Assembly: GCF_900113695.1 (NCBI RefSeq)
Contig: NZ_FOQH01000002.1
Location: forward strand, 310,001 to 374,000
DNA length: 64,000 nucleotides
Direction of reading: 5' to 3'
From: Albimonas pacifica
Lineage (GTDB): Bacteria; Pseudomonadota; Alphaproteobacteria; Rhodobacterales; Rhodobacteraceae
The position numbers and the translations under genes are program-made. This document shows positions 17,677 through 26,238 of the stretch, piece by piece. Numbering within the stretch: position 1 is the stretch's first letter; the number at the start of each line of letters is the position of its first letter. The notes below the pieces were generated by a model. The model saw only the letters and a program-made list of their open reading frames with translations. It was not told the origin of the DNA and did not search any database.

Positions 17677-18636
17677 TCAGCCGCCGGCGCGCAGGTCCAG
17701 CATCTGGCGGCGGGTCAGCACGCCGGTGGCGTCCTCGGTCCGCGCCTGCTGGAAGGCGGTGATGGCGCCGCGGGTCTGGGGCCCGAAGATCCCGTCGACC
17801 AGCCCCTGGTAGAGGCCCTTGTCGCGCAGCTCCCGCTGGATGGCGCGCTTGGCGGCGCGCGACAGCGACTGCTCCAGCAGCTCCAGCTCCTCCAGCGTCT
17901 CGGGCGAGGCGTCGGCCTCGGGCGCCTCGACCTGGATGGCGGCGACCTCGGTCGCCTCGGCGGCCGGGGCGCGCAGGTAGATCGGCGCCGCCGGCGAGGC
18001 CGAGAGGCTCACGCCCTCGCCCGCCTGCATCCGGCGCAGCATCGCGCCGACCTCGATCACCTCGTCGCGCGTCACGGCCGAGATCACCTGCACCACCGCG
18101 TCCGAGCGGCCGTAGGGCGCGACCAGCACCGGGCTCGAGCCCGGCGTGGGGGCCGGCGCGCCCTCCAGCGCGCTCACGCCCGCGGGGAGGTCGGCGGGGG
18201 GGCGGCCGACGGCCGCGACCACCGCGCCGCCCTGTTCGGCCTGGGCGGCGGCGCGCGCGAAGGCCAGCAGCGGGATGCCCTGGGTGAAGAGGTCGGTGGA
18301 CCGCCCCAGCGTGGCGCCCGCCGGCGTCACGAACTCCCGCCCCTCGAAGGTGACGGCGGGGGCGTCGAGGTAGACGAAGGCCGCGCGGCTCGCCGCGGCC
18401 TCGCCGGTGAAGCGCTTGAGGATCGAGCGCAGCTCGGCGTTGTTGGGGTCGGCCGCGCGCAGCGTCTCGGCCCCGATCACCTGCAGCTGCGCCTGGATCG
18501 CGTCGGCGCGCGCGCCGCCGTCGCCCACGGACACGACCAGCGCCACCACGCGGTCGGACTGCGCCCACGCGGGCGCGGCGGCGGGCAGGGCGCACAGCGC
18601 CGCCCCCACCATCGAAAACAGCATTCGCCTGAACAT
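17677..18636 (-). CDS. Secreted pseudo-caspase with C-terminal peptidoglycan-binding domain
   Basis: 319 residues: a signal peptide (about 25 residues, ending AWA-Q), an N-terminal alpha/beta domain (about 28-190) and a PG_binding_1 domain (about 265-315, IQRELRDKGLYQGLVDGIFG and TRGAITAFQQA). The alpha/beta domain follows the pattern of bacterial caspase-like (peptidase C14) domains. However, the catalytic GHG stretch reads DAP (residues 91-93), and the strand that should end in D-A-C-R reads VVAAVGRPP. It would therefore be an inactive caspase fold; this is my inference from pattern. ATG at 18636 has an AGGAG site. Divergent from the T6SS genes, so it may be a cell-wall accessory of that system. 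Confidence 0.7.
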   Translation of the reverse strand: MFRRMLFSMVGAALCALPAAAPAWAQSDRVVALVVSVGDGGARADAIQAQLQVIGAETLRAADPNNAELRSILKRFTGEAAASRAAFVYLDAPAVTFEGREFVTPAGATLGRSTDLFTQGIPLLAFARAAAQAEQGGAVVAAVGRPPADLPAGVSALEGAPAPTPGSSPVLVAPYGRSDAVVQVISAVTRDEVIEVGAMLRRMQAGEGVSLSASPAAPIYLRAPAAEATEVAAIQVEAPEADASPETLEELELLEQSLSRAAKRAIQRELRDKGLYQGLVDGIFGPQTRGAITAFQQARTEDATGVLTRRQMLDLRAGG

Positions 18637-18784
18637 CGTCGGCTCCTTTCTCGGCTCGTCCGGCGCGGGGGCCGAACCTTTCCGGTCTTCGCCGGAACAC
18701 AGAGGGAGCGACCTGCAGCGGCCAAGCGGTGGAGTCGCGAGGCCCTTCGACGAACCCCACCGGCTGAAAGAAGGTATAAGTGAC

Positions 18785-19649
18785 ATGCGGCTCCGCTTCA
18801 AGTTCAATCTGGTAATTACTCTGGCCTGTGCGCTGGGTATTGGGGCCGCCGCGGCGTTGTCCTACTGGGTCGTCCAGAAATCGGCGATGGAAGAGGTGGC
18901 ACAACAGATCCGTCTGCTTCGCGCCAACGCGCTCGCCGTGCGCAGTTACACGGTCAACAGCATCGATCCGCTGCTGTCGGACGACAACGACATCCTGTTT
19001 CTTCCGCAGTCCGTGACCGCCTATGCGGCCACCAGCGTCTTCGCGACCTTCCGCAAGGACTTTCCGGAGTATTTCTACAAGGAGGCCGCGCTCAACCCGA
19101 CCAACCCCGCCAACAAGGCCGACGCCTTCGAGACCACCCTGATCGAGCGCTTCCGCTCCGAAGACGGGCTGGGCCAGATCGAGACGATGCTCGAGAAGGA
19201 GGACGGCCGCTACTACACCATCGCCTTCCCGCTGAAGGTCGGGAACCCCGGCTGCCTGAACTGCCACTCGACCCCCGAGGCCGCGCCGCCGGCGATGGTC
19301 GACCTCTACGGACCCGACCACGGCTTCGGCTGGCAATTGGGCGAGACCATCGGCGCCCAGATCATCTCCGCCCCGATGACCCTGATCGACGAACGCGCGA
19401 AGGAGACCGTGGGCGTGCTGATCGCGGCCGTCTCGGCGGCGTTCCTGCTGGTCCTGATCGTCACCAACGTGCTGCTGACGCGGATCGTGGTGTTCCCGGT
19501 GCGGCGCATGTCGGACGTGGCCGAGAAGGTCTCGATGGGCGATTTCGACACGCCCGAATACGCCAAGCCCGGAAAGGACGAGATCAGCTCGCTGTCGGCC
19601 TCCTTCAACCGCATGCGGCGCTCGCTGGAAAGCGCGATGAGGATGATCG

Positions 19650-19657
<8 letters not shown>
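18785..19657 (+). CDS. Membrane heme sensor (DUF3365/Tll0287-like) with HAMP, no output domain
   Basis: 290 residues. Transmembrane helix 1 spans about residues 8-30 and a periplasmic domain about 31-207. Helix 2 spans about 208-235 and a cytoplasmic HAMP runs from about 236 to the end (FPVRRMSDVAEKVSMGDFDT). The periplasmic domain is of the Tll0287/DUF3365 type, with a c-type heme motif CLNCH at 157-161. No kinase, cyclase or chemotaxis domain follows. Instead the reading overlaps by 8 bases the next gene, a Ser/Thr kinase. It probably senses redox state or a heme ligand and signals to that kinase. Start at 18785 follows GAAAGAAGG. Confidence 0.82.
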
Positions 19658-21002
<1,345 letters not shown>

Positions 21003-21024
21003 CCCCAGATCCGGAGCCCCGGCC

Positions 21025-22089
21025 ATGTTCGACCTCGACCCCCTGCTGCAGAGCTTCGGCGACGACGCGCCGAGCGGCGAGAACCTCGAATACGACGCCG
21101 CCTGGACCGAGCTGGAGATCGCCTCCCAACCGGTCGAGGAGCGGGTGATCGGCGACTCGGTCCTCGCCGCCGAAGACCCCGACTACGAGGAGGTGGCGCG
21201 CCAGGCGCTGGCGCTGCTGGGCCGCTCGCGCGACCTGCGGGTGGCGGTGCGGCTGGCCGAGGCCGGGCTGCGCACCGAGGGGCTCGCCGCCTTCGCCCGC
21301 ACGCTCGCCTATATCGAGGGCTGCCTCGAGGGCTACTGGGACAGCGTCCACCCCCAGCTCGACGCCGAGGACGACGACGACCCCACGATGCGGGTGAACG
21401 CGGTGTTGGGGCTCGCGGACCGGGGCGGGGTGCTGCGCGCGCTGCGCCAGGCGCCGCTGACCGAGAGCCGCAACTTCGGCCGCTACGCCCTGCGCGACAT
21501 CGAGCTGGCGGAGGGCGAGATCGCCCCGGCGGAGGGCGAGATCGCCCCCGACCCGCAGGCGATCCACGCCGCCTTCCAGGACACGCCCGACGAGAGGCTC
21601 GCCGCCACGGCCGAGACCGCGGACGCGATCCTGGGGCACGTCAAGCGCATCGCGGCGATCTTCGACGACCGGCTGGGCGCGATGGGCCCGGACCTCGCGC
21701 CGCTGCAGAAGCTCGCCCACGACATCGCCCGCCGCATCCCCCGGCGCGCCGCGGCGCCCGGGGCCGAGGCGCCCGAGGCCGCGTCCGCGCCTGCGCCCGG
21801 CGCCGTCCCCGCGCCCGCCGCGGCGCCTGCGGCCGTCGCCGCGCCCGCGCGCCCCGGCGCGATCGAGACGCCGCAGGACGTCGTCGCCGCCCTCGACCGC
21901 ATCTGCGACTACTACGCCCGCAAGGAGCCCTCGAGCCCGCTGCCCCTGATCCTGAAGCGGGCGCGCCGGCTGGTCTCCGCCGACTTCCTGACCGTGATCC
22001 GCGACCTCGCCCCGCTGGGGCTGGAGAACGTCTCGCTCGTCGGCGGGATCTCCGGGGAGGCCGAGGCCTACGCCGACTACGAGGACTGA
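21025..22089 (+). CDS. tssA: T6SS protein TssA
   Basis: 354 residues. The N-terminal ImpA_N domain (MFDLDPLLQSFGDDAPSGEN) is characteristic. It is followed by an Ala/Pro linker (about 240-285) and a short C-terminal domain ending ADFLTVIRDLAPLGLENVS. Length and C-terminus match the short TssA class, which caps the baseplate and guides sheath and tube growth. There is a small internal duplication (LAEGEIAPAEGEIAPD, two copies of AEGEIAP). It begins 22 bases after the kinase gene with GGAG upstream; an 18-bp palindrome follows before tssB. Confidence 0.9.
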   Translation: MFDLDPLLQSFGDDAPSGENLEYDAAWTELEIASQPVEERVIGDSVLAAEDPDYEEVARQALALLGRSRDLRVAVRLAEAGLRTEGLAAFARTLAYIEGCLEGYWDSVHPQLDAEDDDDPTMRVNAVLGLADRGGVLRALRQAPLTESRNFGRYALRDIELAEGEIAPAEGEIAPDPQAIHAAFQDTPDERLAATAETADAILGHVKRIAAIFDDRLGAMGPDLAPLQKLAHDIARRIPRRAAAPGAEAPEAASAPAPGAVPAPAAAPAAVAAPARPGAIETPQDVVAALDRICDYYARKEPSSPLPLILKRARRLVSADFLTVIRDLAPLGLENVSLVGGISGEAEAYADYED

Positions 22090-22108
22090 GCCGCTCCCGC
22101 TGAAGCCG

Positions 22109-22126
22109 AGTCGACAGCTGTCGACT
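22109..22126. promoter_or_regulatory. Perfect 18-bp palindrome between tssA and tssB
   Basis: AGTCGACAGCTGTCGACT reads the same on both strands with no spacer. It lies 35 bases before the tssB start and clear of the AAGGAGG ribosome site (22147-22153). It suits a dimeric repressor or activator site for an internal tssB promoter; without a loop it is a poor RNA hairpin. No copy was noticed elsewhere in the window. Confidence 0.55.
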
Positions 22127-22160
22127 TTCCCCTCGCTGCAACCCTGAAGGAGGCCGCCCC

Positions 22161-22661
22161 ATGGCCAGCAGCCAGAAGTTCGTCGCCCGCAACCGGGCCC
22201 CCCGCGTGCAGATCGAGTACGACGTCGAGCTCTACGGCGCGCAGAAGACCGTGCAGCTCCCCTTCGTGATGGGGGTGATGTCGGACCTCGCGGGCAAGTC
22301 GGCCGAGCCGCAGCCCGCCGTCGCCGACCGCAAGTTCCTCGAAATCGACATCGACAATTTCGACGACCGGATGAAGTCGATGAAGCCGCGCGCGGCCTTC
22401 TCGGTCCCCAACACCCTGACGGGGGAGGGGAACCTGCCCGTCGACCTGACCTTCCAGAGCATGGACGACTTCTCGCCCGCCGCCGTGGCCGCCCAGGTCG
22501 AGCCGCTGAAAAAACTGCTCGAGGCGCGAACCCGGCTCGCGAACCTGGCCACTTACATGGACGGAAAGGCAGGCGCCGAGGACCTGGTGGCGAAGATCAT
22601 CAACGATCCTTCGCTGCTCGAGGCCCTCGCGGCCGCTCCTGCCCAGCAGACCGAGGAATAG
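22161..22661 (+). CDS. tssB: T6SS sheath small subunit TssB (VipA)
   Basis: 166 residues, the standard length. Family marks are RVQIEYDVELYG, QLPFVMGVMSDLAG, RKFLEIDIDNFDDR, KPRAAFSVPNTL and NLPVDLTFQSMDDFSP. It pairs with TssC to form the contractile sheath around the Hcp tube. A strong AAGGAGG site sits 7 bases before the ATG. It is 3 bases from tssC. A second, almost collinear TssB forms the N-terminus of the fusion protein at 32042. Confidence 0.97.
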   Translation: MASSQKFVARNRAPRVQIEYDVELYGAQKTVQLPFVMGVMSDLAGKSAEPQPAVADRKFLEIDIDNFDDRMKSMKPRAAFSVPNTLTGEGNLPVDLTFQSMDDFSPAAVAAQVEPLKKLLEARTRLANLATYMDGKAGAEDLVAKIINDPSLLEALAAAPAQQTEE

Positions 22662-22664
22662 GCC

Positions 22665-24164
22665 ATGACCGAGTTGCAGAGCCAGGCCGCCCAGGGAGAG
22701 GCCGCCACGATCTTCGGCTCGTCCGAATTCGCCTCCCTGCTCCGCAAGGAGTTCCGGCCCCAGTCCGAGCAGGCCCGCTCCGCCGTCGAAGAGGCGGTGA
22801 GGACGCTCGCCGAGCAGGCGCTGGCCAACCAGACCCTGATCTCCGACGACGCGCTGCGCTCGATCGAGGGGATCATCGCCGAGCTGGACCGCAAGATCAC
22901 CGAGCAGGTGAACGTCGTGATCCACCACGCCGACTTCCAGAAGCTGGAAAGCGCCTGGCGCGGCCTGCATTTCCTGGTGACCAACACCGAGACGGACGAG
23001 AAGCTCAAGATCCGGGTCCTGAACATCTCGAAGAAGGATCTCTCCAAGACCCTCAAGAAATTCAAGGGCGCGGCCTGGGACCAGTCGCCGATCTTCAAGA
23101 AGCTCTATGAAGAGGAATACGGCCAGTTCGGGGGCGAGCCCTACGGGTGCCTGGTGGGCGACTACCACTTCGACCACTCCCCGCGCGACGTCGAGATCCT
23201 GGGGGAGATGTCCAAGGTGGCGGCGGCGGCCCACGCGCCGTTCCTGACCGGGGCCGACCCATCGCTGATGCAGATGGAGAGCTGGTCCGAGCTCGCCAAT
23301 CCCCGCGACCTGACCAAGATCTTCCAGACCCCGGAATACGCCGCCTGGCGCAGCCTGCGCGAGAGCGAGGACGCGCGCTATCTCGGCCTCGCCATGCCCC
23401 GCTTCCTCGGCCGCCTGCCCTATGGCGAGAAGACCGAGCCGGTGGAGGAATTCGCCTTCGAGGAGGACGTCGAGGGCGCGGGTTCCGAGAAATACTGCTG
23501 GATCAACGCCTGCTACGGCATGGCCCGCAACGTGACGCGCAGCTTCAAGGAATACGGCTGGTGCACGCGGATCCGGGGCGTGGAGTCGGGCGGGGCCGTG
23601 GACGGCCTGCCCACCCACACCTTCCCCACCGACGACGGCGGCGTGGACATGAAGTGCCCGACCGAGATCGCGATCTCGGACCGGCGCGAGGCGGAGCTCG
23701 CCAAGAACGGGCTGATGCCGCTGGTGCACCGCAAGAACTCGGACCTCGCGGCCTTCATCGGGGCGCAGTCTCTGCAGAAGCCGGCCGAATACGACGACCC
23801 GGACGCGACCGCCAACGCCAACCTGGCCGCGCGTCTGCCCTACCTCTTCGCCACCTGCCGCTTCGCCCACTACCTGAAGTGCATCGTCCGCGACAAGGTC
23901 GGCTCCTTCAAGGAGCGCGAGGACATGCAGACCTGGCTGCAGGACTGGATCAACAACTACGTGGACTTCAACGCCGAGACCTCGCCCGAGGAGGTGAAGG
24001 CGGCCCAGCCGCTCGCCGCCGCCGAGGTCGTGGTCGAGGAGGTCGAGGGCAACCCCGGCTACTACACGTCGAAGTTCTTCCTCCGCCCGCACTACCAGCT
24101 CGAAGGGCTGTCGGTGTCGCTCAGGCTGGTGTCGAAGCTGCCCTCGCAGCGCAGCGCCGGCTGA
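22665..24164 (+). CDS. tssC: T6SS sheath large subunit TssC (VipB)
   Basis: 499 residues, full length. Visible family segments include VIHHADFQKLESAWRGLHFL, PYGCLVGDYHFDHSPRDVEI, RFLGRLPYGEKTEPVEEFAF, YCWINACYGMARNVTRSF and the C-terminal SKFFLRPHYQLEGLSVSLRL. It forms the main wall of the sheath with TssB and is recycled by ClpV. It follows tssB by 3 bases. The fusion protein at 32042 contains a shortened relative lacking this C-terminal strand, which matters for sheath contacts. Confidence 0.97.
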   Translation: MTELQSQAAQGEAATIFGSSEFASLLRKEFRPQSEQARSAVEEAVRTLAEQALANQTLISDDALRSIEGIIAELDRKITEQVNVVIHHADFQKLESAWRGLHFLVTNTETDEKLKIRVLNISKKDLSKTLKKFKGAAWDQSPIFKKLYEEEYGQFGGEPYGCLVGDYHFDHSPRDVEILGEMSKVAAAAHAPFLTGADPSLMQMESWSELANPRDLTKIFQTPEYAAWRSLRESEDARYLGLAMPRFLGRLPYGEKTEPVEEFAFEEDVEGAGSEKYCWINACYGMARNVTRSFKEYGWCTRIRGVESGGAVDGLPTHTFPTDDGGVDMKCPTEIAISDRREAELAKNGLMPLVHRKNSDLAAFIGAQSLQKPAEYDDPDATANANLAARLPYLFATCRFAHYLKCIVRDKVGSFKEREDMQTWLQDWINNYVDFNAETSPEEVKAAQPLAAAEVVVEEVEGNPGYYTSKFFLRPHYQLEGLSVSLRLVSKLPSQRSAG

Positions 24165-24171
24165 CCGCGCG

Positions 24172-24190
24172 GGGGCGGATCCTCCGCCCC
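24172..24190 (+). promoter_or_regulatory. Hairpin between tssC and hcp
   Basis: GGGGCGGA (24172-24179) and TCCGCCCC (24183-24190) form an 8-bp stem with a 3-base loop, just after the tssC stop and about 50 bases before hcp. A processing or stabilising element for the hcp message is plausible, since Hcp is needed in large amounts. Confidence 0.4.
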
Positions 24191-24242
24191 GGCGCCCCTC
24201 CTCCTCCCCCCCTGAAGCGTCTCTGTTGAAAGGACCCCTCCC

Positions 24243-24776
24243 ATGGCGTTCGACGCATTCATGTACTTCCCGATGCAGGCCAGCATCGTGGGCGAAGTCC
24301 AGGACCAGGCGATGCAGGCCAAGCATGCCTTCGCCATAAAGTCCTTCGAGTTCGGGGCCGAGAACACGATCGACATCGGCTCGGACACCGAGGGCGGCGC
24401 CGCCGGCAAGGCGACGTTCAAGGAGTTCAAGGTCAAGAAGAAGACCGACACCGCCTCCTGCGGCCTGTTCCACGCGCTGTGCGAGGGCAAGCACCTGACC
24501 GAGGCGATCATAGAGCTGCGCCGCTCGGGCGGGGCCGCGGGCGCCTCCGGGGCCACCTTCATGAAGTTCCACTTCAAGCTGATGATGGTCCAGGACATGA
24601 GCTGGTCCGGCGCCGACGGCGACGACGTCTGCGAGGAGGACCTGACCTTCCAGTACGGCGCGATGAAGGTGGAGTATTTCCGCCAGGGCGCCGACGGCAA
24701 GATGAAGAAGGCCATGGGCGGCCAGGGCGAGGTGAAGTGGAGCCGGGTGAAGAACTCGGCCGTCTACGACGTCTGA
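24243..24776 (+). CDS. hcp: T6SS tube protein Hcp (TssD)
   Basis: 177 residues, slightly longer than the usual 160-170. MAFDAFMYFPMQASIVGEVQ, AFAIKSFEFGAENTIDIGS, FKEFKVKKKTDTASCGLFHA and the C-terminal QGEVKWSRVKNSAVYDV match the Hcp family; hexamers stack into the inner tube and carry effectors. The ATG follows AAAGGA at a good distance. The gene is flanked by a hairpin (24172-24190) and by three 41-bp tandem repeats (24794-24916), which probably isolate its expression from its neighbours. Confidence 0.95.
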   Translation: MAFDAFMYFPMQASIVGEVQDQAMQAKHAFAIKSFEFGAENTIDIGSDTEGGAAGKATFKEFKVKKKTDTASCGLFHALCEGKHLTEAIIELRRSGGAAGASGATFMKFHFKLMMVQDMSWSGADGDDVCEEDLTFQYGAMKVEYFRQGADGKMKKAMGGQGEVKWSRVKNSAVYDV

Positions 24777-24793
24777 TCCCTCTCCCCCCCGGG

Positions 24794-24916
24794 GCGCGGC
24801 GCCCGCCGCGCCCCCCTCTCTCTTCCGAACAGGCGCGCGGCGCCCGCCGCGCCCCCCTCTCTCTTCCGAACAGGCGCGCGGCGCCCGCCGCGCCCCCCTC
24901 TCTCTTCCGACAGGAG
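24794..24916 (+). repeat. Three 41-bp tandem repeats, each with a GC hairpin
   Basis: Copies start at 24794, 24835 and 24876. Each has GCGCGGC-GCCC-GCCGCGC, a 7-bp stem, followed by a pyrimidine run CCCCCTCTCTCTTCC. The third copy differs at its end (GACAGGAG instead of GAACAGGCG). That change supplies the AGGAG ribosome site of the next gene. The array looks like serial attenuators after hcp. Confidence 0.8.
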
Positions 24917-24922
24917 CGCATC

Positions 24923-25744
24923 ATGGCGACCCCGGCCGAAGACCGCCTGAAGGGCGGCGACCTCGACGGCGCTCTGGCCGAGCTGACGGCCGACGTGCGC
25001 CGCGCCCCCGGCGACGCGCGCCTGCGGGTGTTCCTGTTCCAGCTCCTGTGCCTGCGCGGCGAGTGGCGGCGCGCGCTGGTCCAGCTCAGGACCTGCGCCA
25101 CGCTCGATCCCGAGGCCGAGACCATGGCGCGCGCCTACCGCGAGGCCATCGCCTGCGAGCTCTGGCGAGAGGAGGTCTTCGCCGGCCGCCGCACCCCGGT
25201 GGTGGTCGGCGAGCCCGCGCCCTGGACCGCCTGGCTGGTCGAGGCGCTGCGCCGCGACGCCGCCGGCGAGGCCGCCGCCGCCGACGCCCTGCGCGCCCAG
25301 GCCTTCGAGGCCGCCCCCGCCACCCCCGGCGCCGCCCAGGGCGCCCCCTTCGCGTGGATCGCCGACGCCGATCCGCGCCTCGGCCCCGTGCTCGAGATCG
25401 TGGTGGACGGGCGCTATCTGTGGGCCCCGTTCTCCGCCCTCGCCGCGCTGCGGGCGGAGCCGCCGGCGGACCTGCGCGACCGGGTGTGGACGCCCGTCTC
25501 CGTCACCTGGGCCGCGGGCGGGGAGACGGTGGGGCTGGTCCCCACCCGCTACGCCCCTGCGCCGGGCGCGACGCCCGCGCCCGCGCATCGGCTGGCGGGC
25601 GCCACCGACTGGGTCATGGACGGCGAGCGCGTGGTCTGCGGCCTCGGCCAGCGGCTGCTGGTCACCGACGCGGCCGAGCACGCGCTGATGGACCTGCGGG
25701 CCCTGTCGCTCGACCAGCCGGCGGAGGCCGCCGCCCATGGCTGA
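24923..25744 (+). CDS. tagJ: T6SS accessory protein TagJ (ImpE family)
   Basis: 273 residues of the ImpE/TagJ family. The N-terminal TPR-like half is LKGGDLDGALAELTADVRRA, then DARLRVFLFQLLCLRGEWRR. The C-terminal half holds VLEIVVDGRYLWAPFSALAA, then DRVWTPVSVTW and TRYAP. In other systems TagJ binds TssB and helps ClpV recycle the sheath. Its ribosome site lies in the last 41-bp repeat. It overlaps tssE by 8 bases, so the following genes tssE-F-G-H are coupled to it. Confidence 0.9.
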   Translation: MATPAEDRLKGGDLDGALAELTADVRRAPGDARLRVFLFQLLCLRGEWRRALVQLRTCATLDPEAETMARAYREAIACELWREEVFAGRRTPVVVGEPAPWTAWLVEALRRDAAGEAAAADALRAQAFEAAPATPGAAQGAPFAWIADADPRLGPVLEIVVDGRYLWAPFSALAALRAEPPADLRDRVWTPVSVTWAAGGETVGLVPTRYAPAPGATPAPAHRLAGATDWVMDGERVVCGLGQRLLVTDAAEHALMDLRALSLDQPAEAAAHG

Positions 25745-26234
25745 CCGGATGCTGATGGAGCGGCTGCAGCCCTCGCTGCTCGACCGCCTGACCGACGACG
25801 CGCCGGGCGAGCGCAAGGAGAGCGCCTCGGCCCGGGTCATCGACCTCGCCCGCCTGCGCCAGATCATCCTGCGCGACCTGGAGTGGCTGCTGAACACCTC
25901 GAATTCCGAGAGCGAGCGCGACTACGAGCACGCCCCCCACGCCGCCGCCTCGACCCTGAACTACGGCATCCGGGAGCTGACCGGCGCCACCGCCACCGTG
26001 GGCCGGGCGCTGGAGATCCAGCGCTCGATCCGCAAGGCCATCGAGACCTTCGAGCCGCGGATCCTGCCCGAGACGCTCGACGTGATCCTGCGGCAGGAGA
26101 AGGTGGGGGCCGGCGCCCTGATCTCCTTCGACATCCGCGGCGAGCTCTGGGCCGAGCCGGTGCCCATCGACCTCTACCTGCGCACCGCGCTGGACGTGAC
26201 CACCGGCCATCTCAAGATCAGCCGGCAGGGGTGA
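25737..26234 (+). CDS. tssE: T6SS baseplate protein TssE (gp25-like)
   Basis: 165 residues. It has the GPW/gp25 lysozyme-like fold, with RQIILRDLEWLLNTSNSESE, then STLNYGIREL and SIRKAIETFEPRILPETLDV typical of TssE. It lies in the baseplate wedge with TssF and TssG and seeds sheath assembly. The ATG at 25737 overlaps the tagJ stop by 8 bases; tssF starts 4 bases after its stop. Confidence 0.95.
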   Translation: MADRMLMERLQPSLLDRLTDDAPGERKESASARVIDLARLRQIILRDLEWLLNTSNSESERDYEHAPHAAASTLNYGIRELTGATATVGRALEIQRSIRKAIETFEPRILPETLDVILRQEKVGAGALISFDIRGELWAEPVPIDLYLRTALDVTTGHLKISRQG

Positions 26235-26238
26235 GGCC

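Noticed and set aside
24764-25897. Minus-strand frame covering the 41-bp repeats
   Set aside because: The repeats translate into a repeated peptide only because 41 bases are read through in a shadow frame; tagJ on the plus strand is clear.
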